56,279 nucleotides of DNA from a virus. Each line of letters begins with the position of its first letter. The stretch's first letter is position 1. The position numbers were made by a program, and so were the translations under genes. The DNA lies in the IMG/VR virus record IMGVR_UViG_3300027365_000016, positions 1-56,279 of that record, one strand, 5' to 3'. The notes beneath the pieces are model-generated. The model saw only the letters and a program-made list of their open reading frames with translations. It was not told the DNA's origin and did not search any database. This document shows, in pieces, positions 49,457 to 55,793 of this stretch.

Positions 49457-49702
49457 TCAGCCGCGACGATGCCGCCCGTTGCGACGCAGAGCCGCCTCCT
49501 CGGCTTCGTAGTCGTCGCGGCACCCCGGCAGGCCGGGCACCTCGGGCGGACAGAACGACAGTTCCTTGTCGATCACCTCGTTGCAGTAGAGGCACCGTCC
49601 GGTCGGCCGTTTGCGAGCCCGGGAGGCCGTCTCGGCGATCTGGCTGTCGAGTACCTGCTGCGCCAGTTCCATCTCTCGGTCGAGGATCTTTTCGTCAGTC
49701 AC
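49457..49702 (-). CDS. TraR/DksA-type zinc-finger protein (81 aa)
   Basis: The GTG at 49702 (VTDEKILDREMELAQQVLD) is preferred over an upstream in-frame ATG covering the neighbour. The zinc module GRCLYCNEVIDKELSFCPPEVPGLPGCRDDYE carries the four Cys of TraR/DksA, behind a coiled-coil of about 40 residues. Family members bind the RNA polymerase secondary channel and tune transcription. The small size resembles phage TraR homologues. The overlap with the upstream gene is 8 bp. Confidence 0.8.
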   Translation of the reverse strand: MTDEKILDREMELAQQVLDSQIAETASRARKRPTGRCLYCNEVIDKELSFCPPEVPGLPGCRDDYEAEEAALRRNGRHRRG

Positions 49703-50168
49703 GGTGGCCACCCTTGCGGTTGCTGTCGGAGAAGACGCCAGGGGCAATGAGCTCGGCAGAGCGTTCGGCGCGGAACAGAATCATCCCCAGGGTGTAGACG
49801 ATCGCGCCGCGCAGTTCGTGGACCGCCTTCTCCGGCTTCATGGCACGGCTCTCCTGCGTTTTCTTGCAGACCTGGTAGGCCATGCCGCCGTCGTCGTCGA
49901 GTTGCCGGCTGATGGAGAGCATGCGCTGATTAACGAACGGCAAGTCGTTGGCGTGACGTTCCCGGCCCTTGCCGAGGGCCATCTGCTCATAGGCGCCGAG
50001 CAACGCGCAGGCGGATTCATGGTAGGGGTGCCCCGGGTCGGCGAATGCGTCGATGAGATCTTTTCGGGCCTCTCGGAAATTGAGAGTGAGGGCGTCAGCC
50101 ACCCCGGACGGTACCGGAGCCTGTTCGGTGGGGAGGCTTGCTCGAGTTGGATGCTGCGGATCAGACAC
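49695..50168 (-). CDS. Phage protein of unknown function (157 aa)
   Basis: The GTG at 50168 (SDPQHPTRASLP) follows AGGAG by 8 bases. It is the first gene of the minus-strand cluster that also encodes the TraR-like protein. It is helical in the middle (ADALTLNFREARKDLIDAFADP, then AYEQMALGKGRERHANDLPFVNQRMLSISRQLDDDGGMAYQVCKKTQESRAMKPEKAVHEL). No family was recognised. A perfect operator palindrome lies 60 bp upstream. Confidence 0.6.
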   Translation of the reverse strand: MSDPQHPTRASLPTEQAPVPSGVADALTLNFREARKDLIDAFADPGHPYHESACALLGAYEQMALGKGRERHANDLPFVNQRMLSISRQLDDDGGMAYQVCKKTQESRAMKPEKAVHELRGAIVYTLGMILFRAERSAELIAPGVFSDSNRKGGHRD

Positions 50169-50227
50169 GGTCTTGCTCCTGCGGTGAGTGAACGGTTGCC
50201 ATGTACCAGCAATATGACGTTTGACTA

Positions 50228-50242
50228 TCAACTAAAAGTTGA
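50228..50242 (-). promoter_or_regulatory. Perfect operator palindrome before the minus cluster
   Basis: TCAACTAAAAGTTGA is a consensus copy, identical to that at 16103. It is followed by a further inverted pair (GTTGAC TAGA GTCAAC, 50238-50253). On the minus strand TTGACT and TTGATA hexamers overlap it, so it could cover a -35 box of the cluster starting at 50168. Confidence 0.6.
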
Positions 50243-50334
50243 CTAGAGTCAACGCCGAACCCTTACGGAACTGAGTGATTATCGGCGGCAGGCCCCATGA
50301 AAACGCCTTCGTGCGTATGAGTGTGCCCGGATCT

Positions 50335-50349
50335 GCAACTGGTAGTTGC
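50335..50349 (+). promoter_or_regulatory. Operator-like palindrome before the Myb-like gene
   Basis: GCAACTGGTAGTTGC is a G/C-flanked variant of the palindrome, like that at 38236. It ends 18 bp before the ATG at 50368 and just upstream of GGAGG. Confidence 0.5.
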
Positions 50350-50367
50350 AAGGTGGAGGAAAGTGAG

Positions 50368-50703
50368 ATGCGTCAGCAGCCTCGTAACCACCGCAGGCCC
50401 TGGACCGACGAAGCCCGGGGGCGGCTACTCGCCAAATGGCGCAAGGGCCGCACGCCGGCGCAGATCGGCCACGACATGGGGCGAACCGTGCAGGCGATAC
50501 GTGAGGAGTTGCGTCTGCTGGGCATCGACCCGGAGACGTCGACAGCGGAAACCCTGCAGGGGGTCGTCTCTCCGAAGCCTGCCCCTTATCAGGAGGGTCA
50601 GACATCGGCACACGAGAGCGACTGCCCCTACGGGGTCAGCACCTCCGAAGAGCGGGTCAACCGCGGCTGGTGGCTGGCGGGGTTTCACGACCGACGATCT
50701 TGA
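50368..50703 (+). CDS. GcrA/Myb-like helix-turn-helix protein (111 aa)
   Basis: The ATG at 50368 follows GGAGG by 8 bases. An N-terminal SANT/Myb-like or GcrA-like helix-turn-helix (RRPWTDEARGRLLAKWRKGRTPAQIGHDMGRTVQAIREELRLLGI, about residues 9-53) is followed by an unstructured tail with SDCPYGVSTSEERVNRGWWLAGF. It probably binds DNA and regulates phage transcription. Its operator lies directly upstream. Confidence 0.68.
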   Translation: MRQQPRNHRRPWTDEARGRLLAKWRKGRTPAQIGHDMGRTVQAIREELRLLGIDPETSTAETLQGVVSPKPAPYQEGQTSAHESDCPYGVSTSEERVNRGWWLAGFHDRRS

Positions 50704-50811
50704 CGATGGCGAAGCGCCGTCGTCACCGATTCGACGCGTCCTCAAATACCCACACGTTTTGTAGGACATTGCCTATACAGCGGCTAGTCTACGCTAGGTA
50801 TTCTGAGCAAA

Positions 50812-50833
50812 CTGGACATGCATACAGTAAAAT
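50812..50833 (+). promoter_or_regulatory. LexA-like (SOS) box overlapping a promoter
   Basis: CTGGACATGCATACAG has the CTG-N10-CAG form of a gammaproteobacterial LexA box, with flanking A before and TA after. It touches a TAAAAT -10-like hexamer (50828-50833). Binding would block transcription of the gene starting at 50876 until DNA damage. Confidence 0.6.
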
Positions 50834-50875
50834 GTACGCGGGAAATTAACCTCATAAAAATCGCTCGAGGTCTCG

Positions 50876-51076
50876 ATGCGGGAAATCTACCTAATGCAAA
50901 TCGCGCTCTACGCCGAGTTCTACGAGAACGAGTACGGCCGGAAGCCGAGAGTTCTTTACGTTCGCCGGCCGGTATGGGAGTGCCTGGGGCAGCCCGACAT
51001 CGCGTCGGGGGTCCGGGTCGTCCCGGCGGACGAGATGACGGACCTGGTGACCGCGGAAAGCGGCAGGAAGGTGTAA
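50876..51076 (+). CDS. Small protein behind a LexA-like box (66 aa); candidate antirepressor
   Basis: The ATG at 50876 follows GAGG by 6 bases. The product MREIYLMQIALYAEFYENEY, then KPRVLYVRRPVWECLGQPDIASGVRVVPADEMTDLVT, is a small alpha/beta protein of unrecognised family. Its likely SOS control, its place just upstream of xis and int, and the lack of a self-cleaving domain in the CI-like repressor suggest it could be an induction factor or antirepressor. This is inference from context; no sequence feature proves it. Confidence 0.5.
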   Translation: MREIYLMQIALYAEFYENEYGRKPRVLYVRRPVWECLGQPDIASGVRVVPADEMTDLVTAESGRKV

Positions 51077-51255
51077 CCGGTCGCCAGGCATGCGAGTGGT
51101 TGCGAAACCCTCGATTCGTGCTCACCCGCATGCCGGTCAGTCGGAGCAGCACCGGGCCGCCTCTCACCGTTACCGATTCGTCCCGTAGAAACCGCACCGA
51201 ATGACCCACCCGGCAAGGGGGCTGTAAGGCAACGGCCCCCCGCCAGGAGAAGCAG

Positions 51256-51459
51256 ATGATGAGCAGCCCGGAACGCACCCCCGAATACGATCACCTCGTC
51301 AGCCTGAAAACCTTCGCTCGTGAGCTCGGCATCAGCCGCACCACGCTCTGGCGGATGGGCCAGCGCGGAGAGATCCAGCCCCCTACCACCATCAGCCGAG
51401 GACGTGTAGGGTATCCCCGTTCAGTCCTCGAGGAACTCAAGAAGCGTCAAACGGTATGA
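51256..51459 (+). CDS. AlpA-like excisionase/regulator (67 aa)
   Basis: A short winged-helix protein: HLVSLKTFARELGISRTTLWRMGQRGEIQPPTTISRGRVGYPRSVLEEL, with the MerR/AlpA pattern of an N-terminal HTH and a wing. AlpA proteins of P4-type elements act as excisionase (directionality factor) or activate int. AGGAGA lies 6 bases before the ATG. It directly precedes the integrase gene. Confidence 0.82.
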   Translation: MMSSPERTPEYDHLVSLKTFARELGISRTTLWRMGQRGEIQPPTTISRGRVGYPRSVLEELKKRQTV

Positions 51460-51765
51460 CCGCGGTGATCCGAGGGGGCTGAAACCCGAGGTTTTCAACA
51501 GCCCCCAGAACGGCCCCCTCGGAAAAAGCAGTATCCATAACCGACTGTTAATTAAAGGATTTTATTTAACTTCGGAGGTGATTGGATGTCAGATTTCCCA
51601 TTGGTTTCAAGCTGTTTCACCTTGTTTCAATACCCTTCCTGAACCCTCGCCGTTGACGTATTCTATGCTGTAAGTTGTTTCACGTTGTTGCAGGTAGTTT
51701 CACTCCTACAGCCCCCGGCAAAGGGTCACAACAGCCCCCACGCCCTGATCGCTTACAGCCCCCTT
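51460..51765 (+). promoter_or_regulatory. Integrase control region and candidate attP arms
   Basis: No gene is present. It contains GGGGGCTG (51474) and CAGCCCCC (51499) as an 8-bp inverted repeat, and ACAGCCCCC at 51498, 51708, 51731 and 51755, the last three at 23-24 bp spacing. An inverted copy also lies at 51217. A second word, GTTTCA, repeats at 51604, 51614 and 51624 (10-bp steps) and at 51677 and 51697. AT-rich DNA lies at 51540-51600. Such repeats fit integrase/excisionase arm sites and an attP core, but the core itself is not identified. Confidence 0.5.
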
Positions 51766-53001
51766 ATGCTCACTGACAAGAAGCTGAAATCTCTCAAGCC
51801 CCGGGACAAGGAGTACACGGTCTCGGATAACGACAGCAGCCGCGGGCAAGGCCGCCTGGTGATCCGGGTGCGGCCGAGCGGCGCCAAGGACTGGCTCTAT
51901 TTCTACTATGTCGACGGCAAGCGTCGTAAAAAGGCGCTGGGCAAGTACCCCGTGGTCTCGCTCAGCCTCGCCCGGCAGAAGGCCGCCGAGCGGGCCGAGG
52001 AGGTGGCCGACACCGGTTACATCGCCGAAGTCACCGAGCCGGCGGAGATCGGGTCCGTGGGCGAGTTGCTAACCGCATACGTCGAGGACCTGCGCGACCG
52101 CGGCAAGCGATCCGCCGATGACGTCGAGCGGTTTTTCCGCTGCTATATCGAGCGCCCTGCACCGGCTCTATGGGCAAAGCCGGCCAACGAGGCCACGCCG
52201 CACGACTTCCGCGACGTGCTGGCCCGGCACATCAAGCGCGGCGTGACGACCGCAGTCAATCGGGTCCGGGCGAATCTCCATGCCGCCTACCAATTCGCGC
52301 TGCAGGCAGAGTTCAACCCGCGGTCGCCTGGCGGCCGGCACTGGGGCCTAACCAGCAACCCGATCTCGCTGATCCCGCTGCAAGCGGACTACGAGCGCCA
52401 GGGCGAGCGCGTACTCGAGCCGGGCGAGGTAAAGGCGTTCTGGCAGGGGATCGGCAAGACGGTCAGCGTGGGGCCTCAATGCGCAGCCCTGGCGCGTCTC
52501 TGCGTGGCTACGGCCGGGCAGCGCCCGACCTCGCTGCTACGCCTGCGTGTCGAGGATCTGGACTTCGACAAGGGTCTGGTATCGGTGCCGCCGGAGTCGA
52601 CGAAGACCGGCAAGCCTCACGTCTTTCCGATGAACCGGCATTCGCGGCGGCTGCTGAGCGGTCTGGCGGCCCAGGCGAAAGACAACGGCGAGGCCCGGCT
52701 GTTCGCGAGCTCGCACAAGAAGGACAGCGCGTTGAACGTCCGGACCCTGAGTACGGCGATCGGCACATACCGCGAGCAGCACAAGGCCAAGCACTGGACG
52801 CTACGCGACGTTCGCCGCACGGCGAAGACGATCCTCGGGCAGCGGGGCATCCCGAAGGAAGATCGCGACCGGCTGCACGGCCATGCGAAGCACGACGTCT
52901 CGAGCAAGCACTACGATCGGTACGACTACCTCCCTGAGAAGCGCAAGGCGATGGCTGCCTGGGAGACTTGGCTCGACGATGTGCTGGAGACGACCAAGTA
53001 G
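51766..53001 (+). CDS. int: Tyrosine integrase with DUF4102 N-terminal domain (411 aa)
   Basis: A P4-type site-specific recombinase for integrating and excising the phage genome. The N-terminal arm-binding domain is MLTDKKLKSLKPRDKEYTVSD, then RVRPSGAKDWLYFYYVDGKRRKKALGKYP. The catalytic domain shows AGQRPTSLLRLRVEDLDF (Arg I), ESTKTGKPH (Lys), RDVRRT (Arg II), LHGHAKHD (His) and SSKHYDRYDYL (nucleophilic Tyr). The usual HDLRR reads RDVRR here, as in some P4-type integrases. The ATG at 51766 is chosen because upstream in-frame starts give an unrelated leader. Confidence 0.92.
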   Translation: MLTDKKLKSLKPRDKEYTVSDNDSSRGQGRLVIRVRPSGAKDWLYFYYVDGKRRKKALGKYPVVSLSLARQKAAERAEEVADTGYIAEVTEPAEIGSVGELLTAYVEDLRDRGKRSADDVERFFRCYIERPAPALWAKPANEATPHDFRDVLARHIKRGVTTAVNRVRANLHAAYQFALQAEFNPRSPGGRHWGLTSNPISLIPLQADYERQGERVLEPGEVKAFWQGIGKTVSVGPQCAALARLCVATAGQRPTSLLRLRVEDLDFDKGLVSVPPESTKTGKPHVFPMNRHSRRLLSGLAAQAKDNGEARLFASSHKKDSALNVRTLSTAIGTYREQHKAKHWTLRDVRRTAKTILGQRGIPKEDRDRLHGHAKHDVSSKHYDRYDYLPEKRKAMAAWETWLDDVLETTK

Positions 53002-53034
53002 GTCACACTGGAGAGAGAGAGAGGAGGACCTATC

Positions 53035-53379
53035 ATGGCTCGATACCTCAGACTCACAAGCGCTTTCGTTCTGGCCGGAGTTTTCTCGACTGCGGCGATT
53101 GCCAGCGAGAGCGCTTGCCCGGAGTGCGATACGGTCGGCGACTTGGCGGCGCAGATTACCGAGGACCGCAATCTGGGGCTGCCGGAGCCGGTCGCTCGGA
53201 TCGAAGCGCAGAACCGGGGCGGCCGCGAAGCCCGGATCGCTCAGGGGCTGATCGACGAGGCTTACTCTCGCCCGCGGACGATGCGCCTGGACGAGAGGGA
53301 AGACGACATCCGCCGCGCGCGGGAGTCCGCGCGTTTCCGATACGAAGAAGACCCGGCAAGCCTGGTGCCGGCCTGGTGA
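53035..53379 (+). CDS. Predicted exported protein of unknown function (114 aa)
   Basis: A signal peptide is clear: basic N terminus, hydrophobic core and AIASES cleavage site (about residues 1-24). The mature 90 residues have two Cys (ACPEC), an acidic coil and an Arg-rich end. The strong GAGGAGG ribosome binding site suggests good translation. Located just after int, it may be a lysogenic-conversion (moron) gene acting in the periplasm. No family was recognised. Confidence 0.62.
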   Translation: MARYLRLTSAFVLAGVFSTAAIASESACPECDTVGDLAAQITEDRNLGLPEPVARIEAQNRGGREARIAQGLIDEAYSRPRTMRLDEREDDIRRARESARFRYEEDPASLVPAW

Positions 53380-53387
53380 GGGTTCGA

Positions 53388-53440
53388 CACCGGCTGGCTT
53401 CCCGAAGTACCGGTTCTGCACCGGCTGGCATTCCGAAGTA
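53388..53440 (+). repeat. Pair of 22-bp direct repeats upstream of the HTH gene
   Basis: Two 22-bp units, 53388-53409 and 53419-53440, start 31 bp apart. Both begin CACCGGCTGG and end CCGAAGTA. A second pair with the same spacing follows the gene. Helical phasing (about three turns) suggests protein binding. Confidence 0.65.
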
Positions 53441-53478
53441 AGCTGTCGTCCGGCACCCACAATCTGAGGACTCCCGTC

Positions 53479-53751
53479 ATGCCCGATGGCCCCCGCGGCG
53501 ACCTGGGCCGCAAGGTTCGTGCAATCCGTGAATCCGAAGGTCTGGGGCGTCAGGCTTTCAGCGATCTCACGGGGATCCCCAAGCAGACCCTGATCAACAT
53601 CGAGAATTGCCGCAGCGCCCCCACCGGCGATCACCTGGCGAGGGTCTGCAGTGCTTTCGAGCAGTACACGCTCTGGCTGATGACGGATCGTACGATCGAC
53701 GCCGCCGACCAGGTGCGCCCCTCCTCCTCCGAGACTCCCTGCACCGGCTGA
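53479..53751 (+). CDS. XRE-family helix-turn-helix regulator (90 aa)
   Basis: An N-terminal XRE HTH (LGRKVRAIRESEGLGRQAFSDLTGIPKQTLINIENCRSAPTGDHLARVCSAFEQYTLWLMT, residues 9-68) like small transcriptional repressors of phage or toxin-antitoxin systems. The gene is bracketed by two pairs of 22-bp direct repeats, which could be its binding sites. Its stop lies within the third repeat. It is a plausible local regulator, not obviously connected to the CI-like protein. Confidence 0.75.
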   Translation: MPDGPRGDLGRKVRAIRESEGLGRQAFSDLTGIPKQTLINIENCRSAPTGDHLARVCSAFEQYTLWLMTDRTIDAADQVRPSSSETPCTG

Positions 53752-53794
53752 CCCTGCGAAGTACCGGCTCGACACCGGCTGACCCTGCAAAGTA
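53742..53794 (+). repeat. Pair of 22-bp direct repeats downstream of the HTH gene
   Basis: Two 22-bp units, 53742-53763 and 53773-53794, start 31 bp apart. They share CACCGGCTGACCCTGC and AAGTA with one mismatch between them. They match the upstream pair at about 17-18 of 22 positions. Confidence 0.65.
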
Positions 53795-53826
53795 CGAGAC
53801 TCCCGGGTGGCGCTTGCCCCCGGGAG

Positions 53827-53899
53827 GTGCGGGCGTGCGCGTGCGCGTGCGCGTATGCAGTCCGGTGCGGGCGTGCGCGTGCGCGTGCGCGTATGCAGT
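53827..53899 (+). repeat. Perfect 35-bp tandem-spaced repeat of alternating GC
   Basis: Two identical 35-bp copies (53827-53861 and 53865-53899) lie 38 bp apart. Each is an alternating purine-pyrimidine run (GTGCGCGTGC type) ending GTATGCAGT. Such runs can adopt Z-DNA and are prone to slippage; the pair fills the gap before the promoter at 53948. Confidence 0.75.
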
Positions 53900-53936
53900 G
53901 AGGACGGTCAGCCGCCGGCAATCTGAAATTTAATTT

Positions 53937-53976
53937 TCAACTAACGGTTGATTTGGCGAGACGGGTCCGCTATCGT
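53937..53976 (+). promoter_or_regulatory. Promoter with overlapping operator for the right-end cluster
   Basis: TTGATT (53948-53953), 17 bp and TATCGT (53971-53976) form a promoter-like pair. The palindrome TCAACTAACGGTTGA (53937-53951) overlaps the -35, as at 7862. AT-rich DNA just upstream could act as an UP element. It serves the genes starting at 54029. Confidence 0.65.
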
Positions 53977-54028
53977 TTGGGGCATACGGTTAAACAAACG
54001 CCAGAACATACGATCAGGGGAAACAACA

Positions 54029-54496
54029 ATGTCAGACACCGCACTCGACCAAGCGAACGCGCAAATGGCGTCAATCCGCGAGATGGCCGCCGCGCTCGAC
54101 GTTGACTATGACCGCCTCGAAGAATTGCGCGACGGGCAAGATGAATGCCCGTTATCGACTAGCGAACGCCAGGAACTCGCCGCGCTCGAAAAAGCCGCCG
54201 GCGACTGCGAAAACCGCGAAGACGCTGAGCAACGCATTCACGAAGACGCCCTAAGCGTTGAAGTCCGCAGCGACTGGCGCGTCGTCGGCGGGGACAGCGA
54301 GCCGTCAGAATTCCGGATTGTCGTTTGTACTGGCGGCCCACATGTGGAGATTCGCGGCGAGCTCGAAAGCGGCGAGCCGACGCGCGCTTGGCTACAGTAT
54401 AACGATTGGTTCCAAGGCATGCGCGAGCGCGCAAACGACGAAGGCGACAGCGAGGTGTTACTTGCCTACGCGGGTTGCTTTTTCTTCGGGGAATAG
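54029..54496 (+). CDS. Acidic phage protein of unknown function (155 aa)
   Basis: The ATG at 54029 follows AGGGG by about 9 bases. Charged and helical at first (SIREMAAALDVDYDRLEELRDG, then RQELAALEKAAGDCENREDAEQRIHEDALSVEVRSDW). A C-terminal alpha/beta part follows with FRIVVCTGGPHVEIRGELE, RAWLQYNDWFQGM and LAYAGCFFFGE. Similar proteins are common in phages and plasmids but have no known function. The DNA is markedly less GC-rich here than in the late region. Confidence 0.7.
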   Translation: MSDTALDQANAQMASIREMAAALDVDYDRLEELRDGQDECPLSTSERQELAALEKAAGDCENREDAEQRIHEDALSVEVRSDWRVVGGDSEPSEFRIVVCTGGPHVEIRGELESGEPTRAWLQYNDWFQGMRERANDEGDSEVLLAYAGCFFFGE

Positions 54497-54508
54497 TGCG
54501 CCTGTAAT

Positions 54509-54537
54509 TTCAACTAAAGCGAGGGTTTTCAACTATG
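54509..54537 (+). promoter_or_regulatory. TCAAC-repeat leader with internal ribosome binding site
   Basis: TTCAACTAAAGCGAGGGT is followed by TTTCAACTATG. Two TCAACTA words (54510 and 54529) are 19 bp apart, flank a GCGAGGG ribosome binding site, and the second overlaps the ATG at 54535. Nearly the same as the leaders at 25139 and 55794. Confidence 0.55.
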
Positions 54538-54798
54538 TATGTTGCCGGATTTAATCGGCCAGGGTATTTGCCGGAAAGCGAGCCTGTCGAATTCTCATCC
54601 TTCGACGCGGCAAAAGCCTACTTGATCGACGAAATAAAGCGCGCCGAAGATTCCGCGGGCGAAGCGGGCGACGAAGAAACCGCCGAAACGCTATGCGGCG
54701 AGGCCGAAGATATCAACTTGTGGTCCTCCCCGGGGACGCTATTCGCGGCTGATGGTTACGCCTATTGGATAACAGAATACCAAGGGGGCGAGGCATGA
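54535..54798 (+). CDS. Small phage protein of unknown function (87 aa)
   Basis: An alpha/beta protein: MYVAGFNRPGYLPESEPVEFSSFDAAKAYLIDEIKRAEDSAGEAGDEETAETLCGEAEDINLWSSPGTLFAADGYAYWITEY. The AAKAYLIDEIKRAEDSA region is a clear helix. It is a recognisable small accessory-protein type of phages and mobile elements, function unknown. It has its own leader with the TCAAC repeat and overlaps the next gene by 4 bases. Confidence 0.7.
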   Translation: MYVAGFNRPGYLPESEPVEFSSFDAAKAYLIDEIKRAEDSAGEAGDEETAETLCGEAEDINLWSSPGTLFAADGYAYWITEYQGGEA

Positions 54799-54968
54799 AA
54801 ACGTCACGCTATGCGCGCGTCCCCGCTCGCGGTCTGCCGATTGAAGGCCTTTCGCGGGGATCTTCAAACCGTGTTTTTCGCAAGGCATGGATCATCGCCC
54901 GCGAGGCGATACCAGGAATCCTTGTTTTCGGTTTGCTTTATGCCGCATTCATTCATGCGACAAACTAA
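54795..54968 (+). CDS. Small single-helix membrane protein (57 aa)
   Basis: The ATG at 54795 overlaps the preceding stop. A basic N-terminal half (MKTSRYARVPARGLPIEGLSRG) is followed by one hydrophobic segment (EAIPGILVFGLLYAAFIHA) near the end, so it likely spans the inner membrane once. Function unknown. Confidence 0.55.
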   Translation: MKTSRYARVPARGLPIEGLSRGSSNRVFRKAWIIAREAIPGILVFGLLYAAFIHATN

Positions 54969-54984
54969 ACAGAAGGGTTTAACG

Positions 54985-55575
54985 ATGTCTTTCGAGTCTA
55001 CTGTTTTCGCTGGTTTCTCGCTGCCGCGTACCGAATGCGGGCCCACAATTTGGACCTATGCGGACAAACCGTTAGCGGCCAGGCTCGCCGACTGGCGCAA
55101 GCATGGAAAATCTCGGGGATGCATTGGCCGCGTAACATATCCGAATCGTATCCGTACCGCCGAAACCGCGAGCGACTTCAAAGGCTGGGGTTTTTATCTG
55201 CCGACAAGCGGCGCCGACGCTATGGGGATGCGTTGGGCATGGTGTGACGACGTCCCCGGGGATTGGGACGATGAAAACCCCGTTCCGACGATCGATCATC
55301 TGGGATGGTTTCTGGATGAAGATGGTTACGGCGATACCGCGCGCGGGATCGTCTGCAAACTACCAAGCGGCCGCGGTTTTCTAGCGGGGTGGTCTATGGG
55401 CGAAGGCATGGCCAGCGAGCTCGACTGTACGGTTTTTGGCGATATTACCGCAGCCGTTCGCGCAGCCGACAGCATGGCCGAAAACATCGCCGACAGCGAG
55501 CGAGAATACCGCGCGACGCATTGCCCCGAGTGCGACCAGGAAACCGACGAATGTGAATGCGGCGAGGAGGAATGA
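54985..55575 (+). CDS. Phage protein with C-terminal zinc-binding tail (196 aa)
   Basis: The ATG at 54985 follows AAGGG by about 8 bases. The body contains YADKPLAARLADWRKHG, then GWGFYLPTSGADAMGMRWAWCDDVPGDWDDENPVPTIDHLGWFLDEDGYGD. This is a phage protein type often found in early accessory clusters. It ends THCPECDQETDECECGEEE, a Cys-rich tail that could bind zinc. Function unknown. Confidence 0.7.
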   Translation: MSFESTVFAGFSLPRTECGPTIWTYADKPLAARLADWRKHGKSRGCIGRVTYPNRIRTAETASDFKGWGFYLPTSGADAMGMRWAWCDDVPGDWDDENPVPTIDHLGWFLDEDGYGDTARGIVCKLPSGRGFLAGWSMGEGMASELDCTVFGDITAAVRAADSMAENIADSEREYRATHCPECDQETDECECGEEE

Positions 55576-55577
55576 CC

Positions 55578-55790
55578 ATGGCCACCGGAACGTTTTTCAT
55601 CTTGCTTTCGGAACCAGCATTTAAAACCGCTGACGTTATAGGCGTTCACCACACTACGCGCCGGAAAGCGAACGACTATGCCGACCTGGCGGCGATTCGA
55701 CAGCACGTCGCCGACTTCCAGCGAGTCGAATCTATATCGCATACCGAATTGAAACAACGCCAGCGAAAAGGCTGGGATGTTTGCGCCTGA
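55578..55790 (+). CDS. Small phage protein of unknown function (70 aa)
   Basis: The ATG at 55578 is preferred, with GGAGG 7-8 bases upstream; an earlier ATG at 55572 overlaps the previous stop. Product MATGTFFILLSEPAFKTADV, then RKANDYADLAAIRQHVADFQRVESISHTELKQRQRKG, is a small alpha/beta protein. Function unknown. Confidence 0.6.
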   Translation: MATGTFFILLSEPAFKTADVIGVHHTTRRKANDYADLAAIRQHVADFQRVESISHTELKQRQRKGWDVCA

Positions 55791-55793
55791 ACA

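Noticed and set aside
53379-53410. tRNA 3' end or attachment site suggested by GGTTCGAC
   Set aside because: No acceptor stem, D arm or anticodon arm could be folded around it; the word belongs to the 22-bp repeat.
53388-53794. CRISPR array from the four 22-bp repeats
   Set aside because: Only four units in two pairs separated by a gene, 9-bp spacers too short for CRISPR, and no cas genes.
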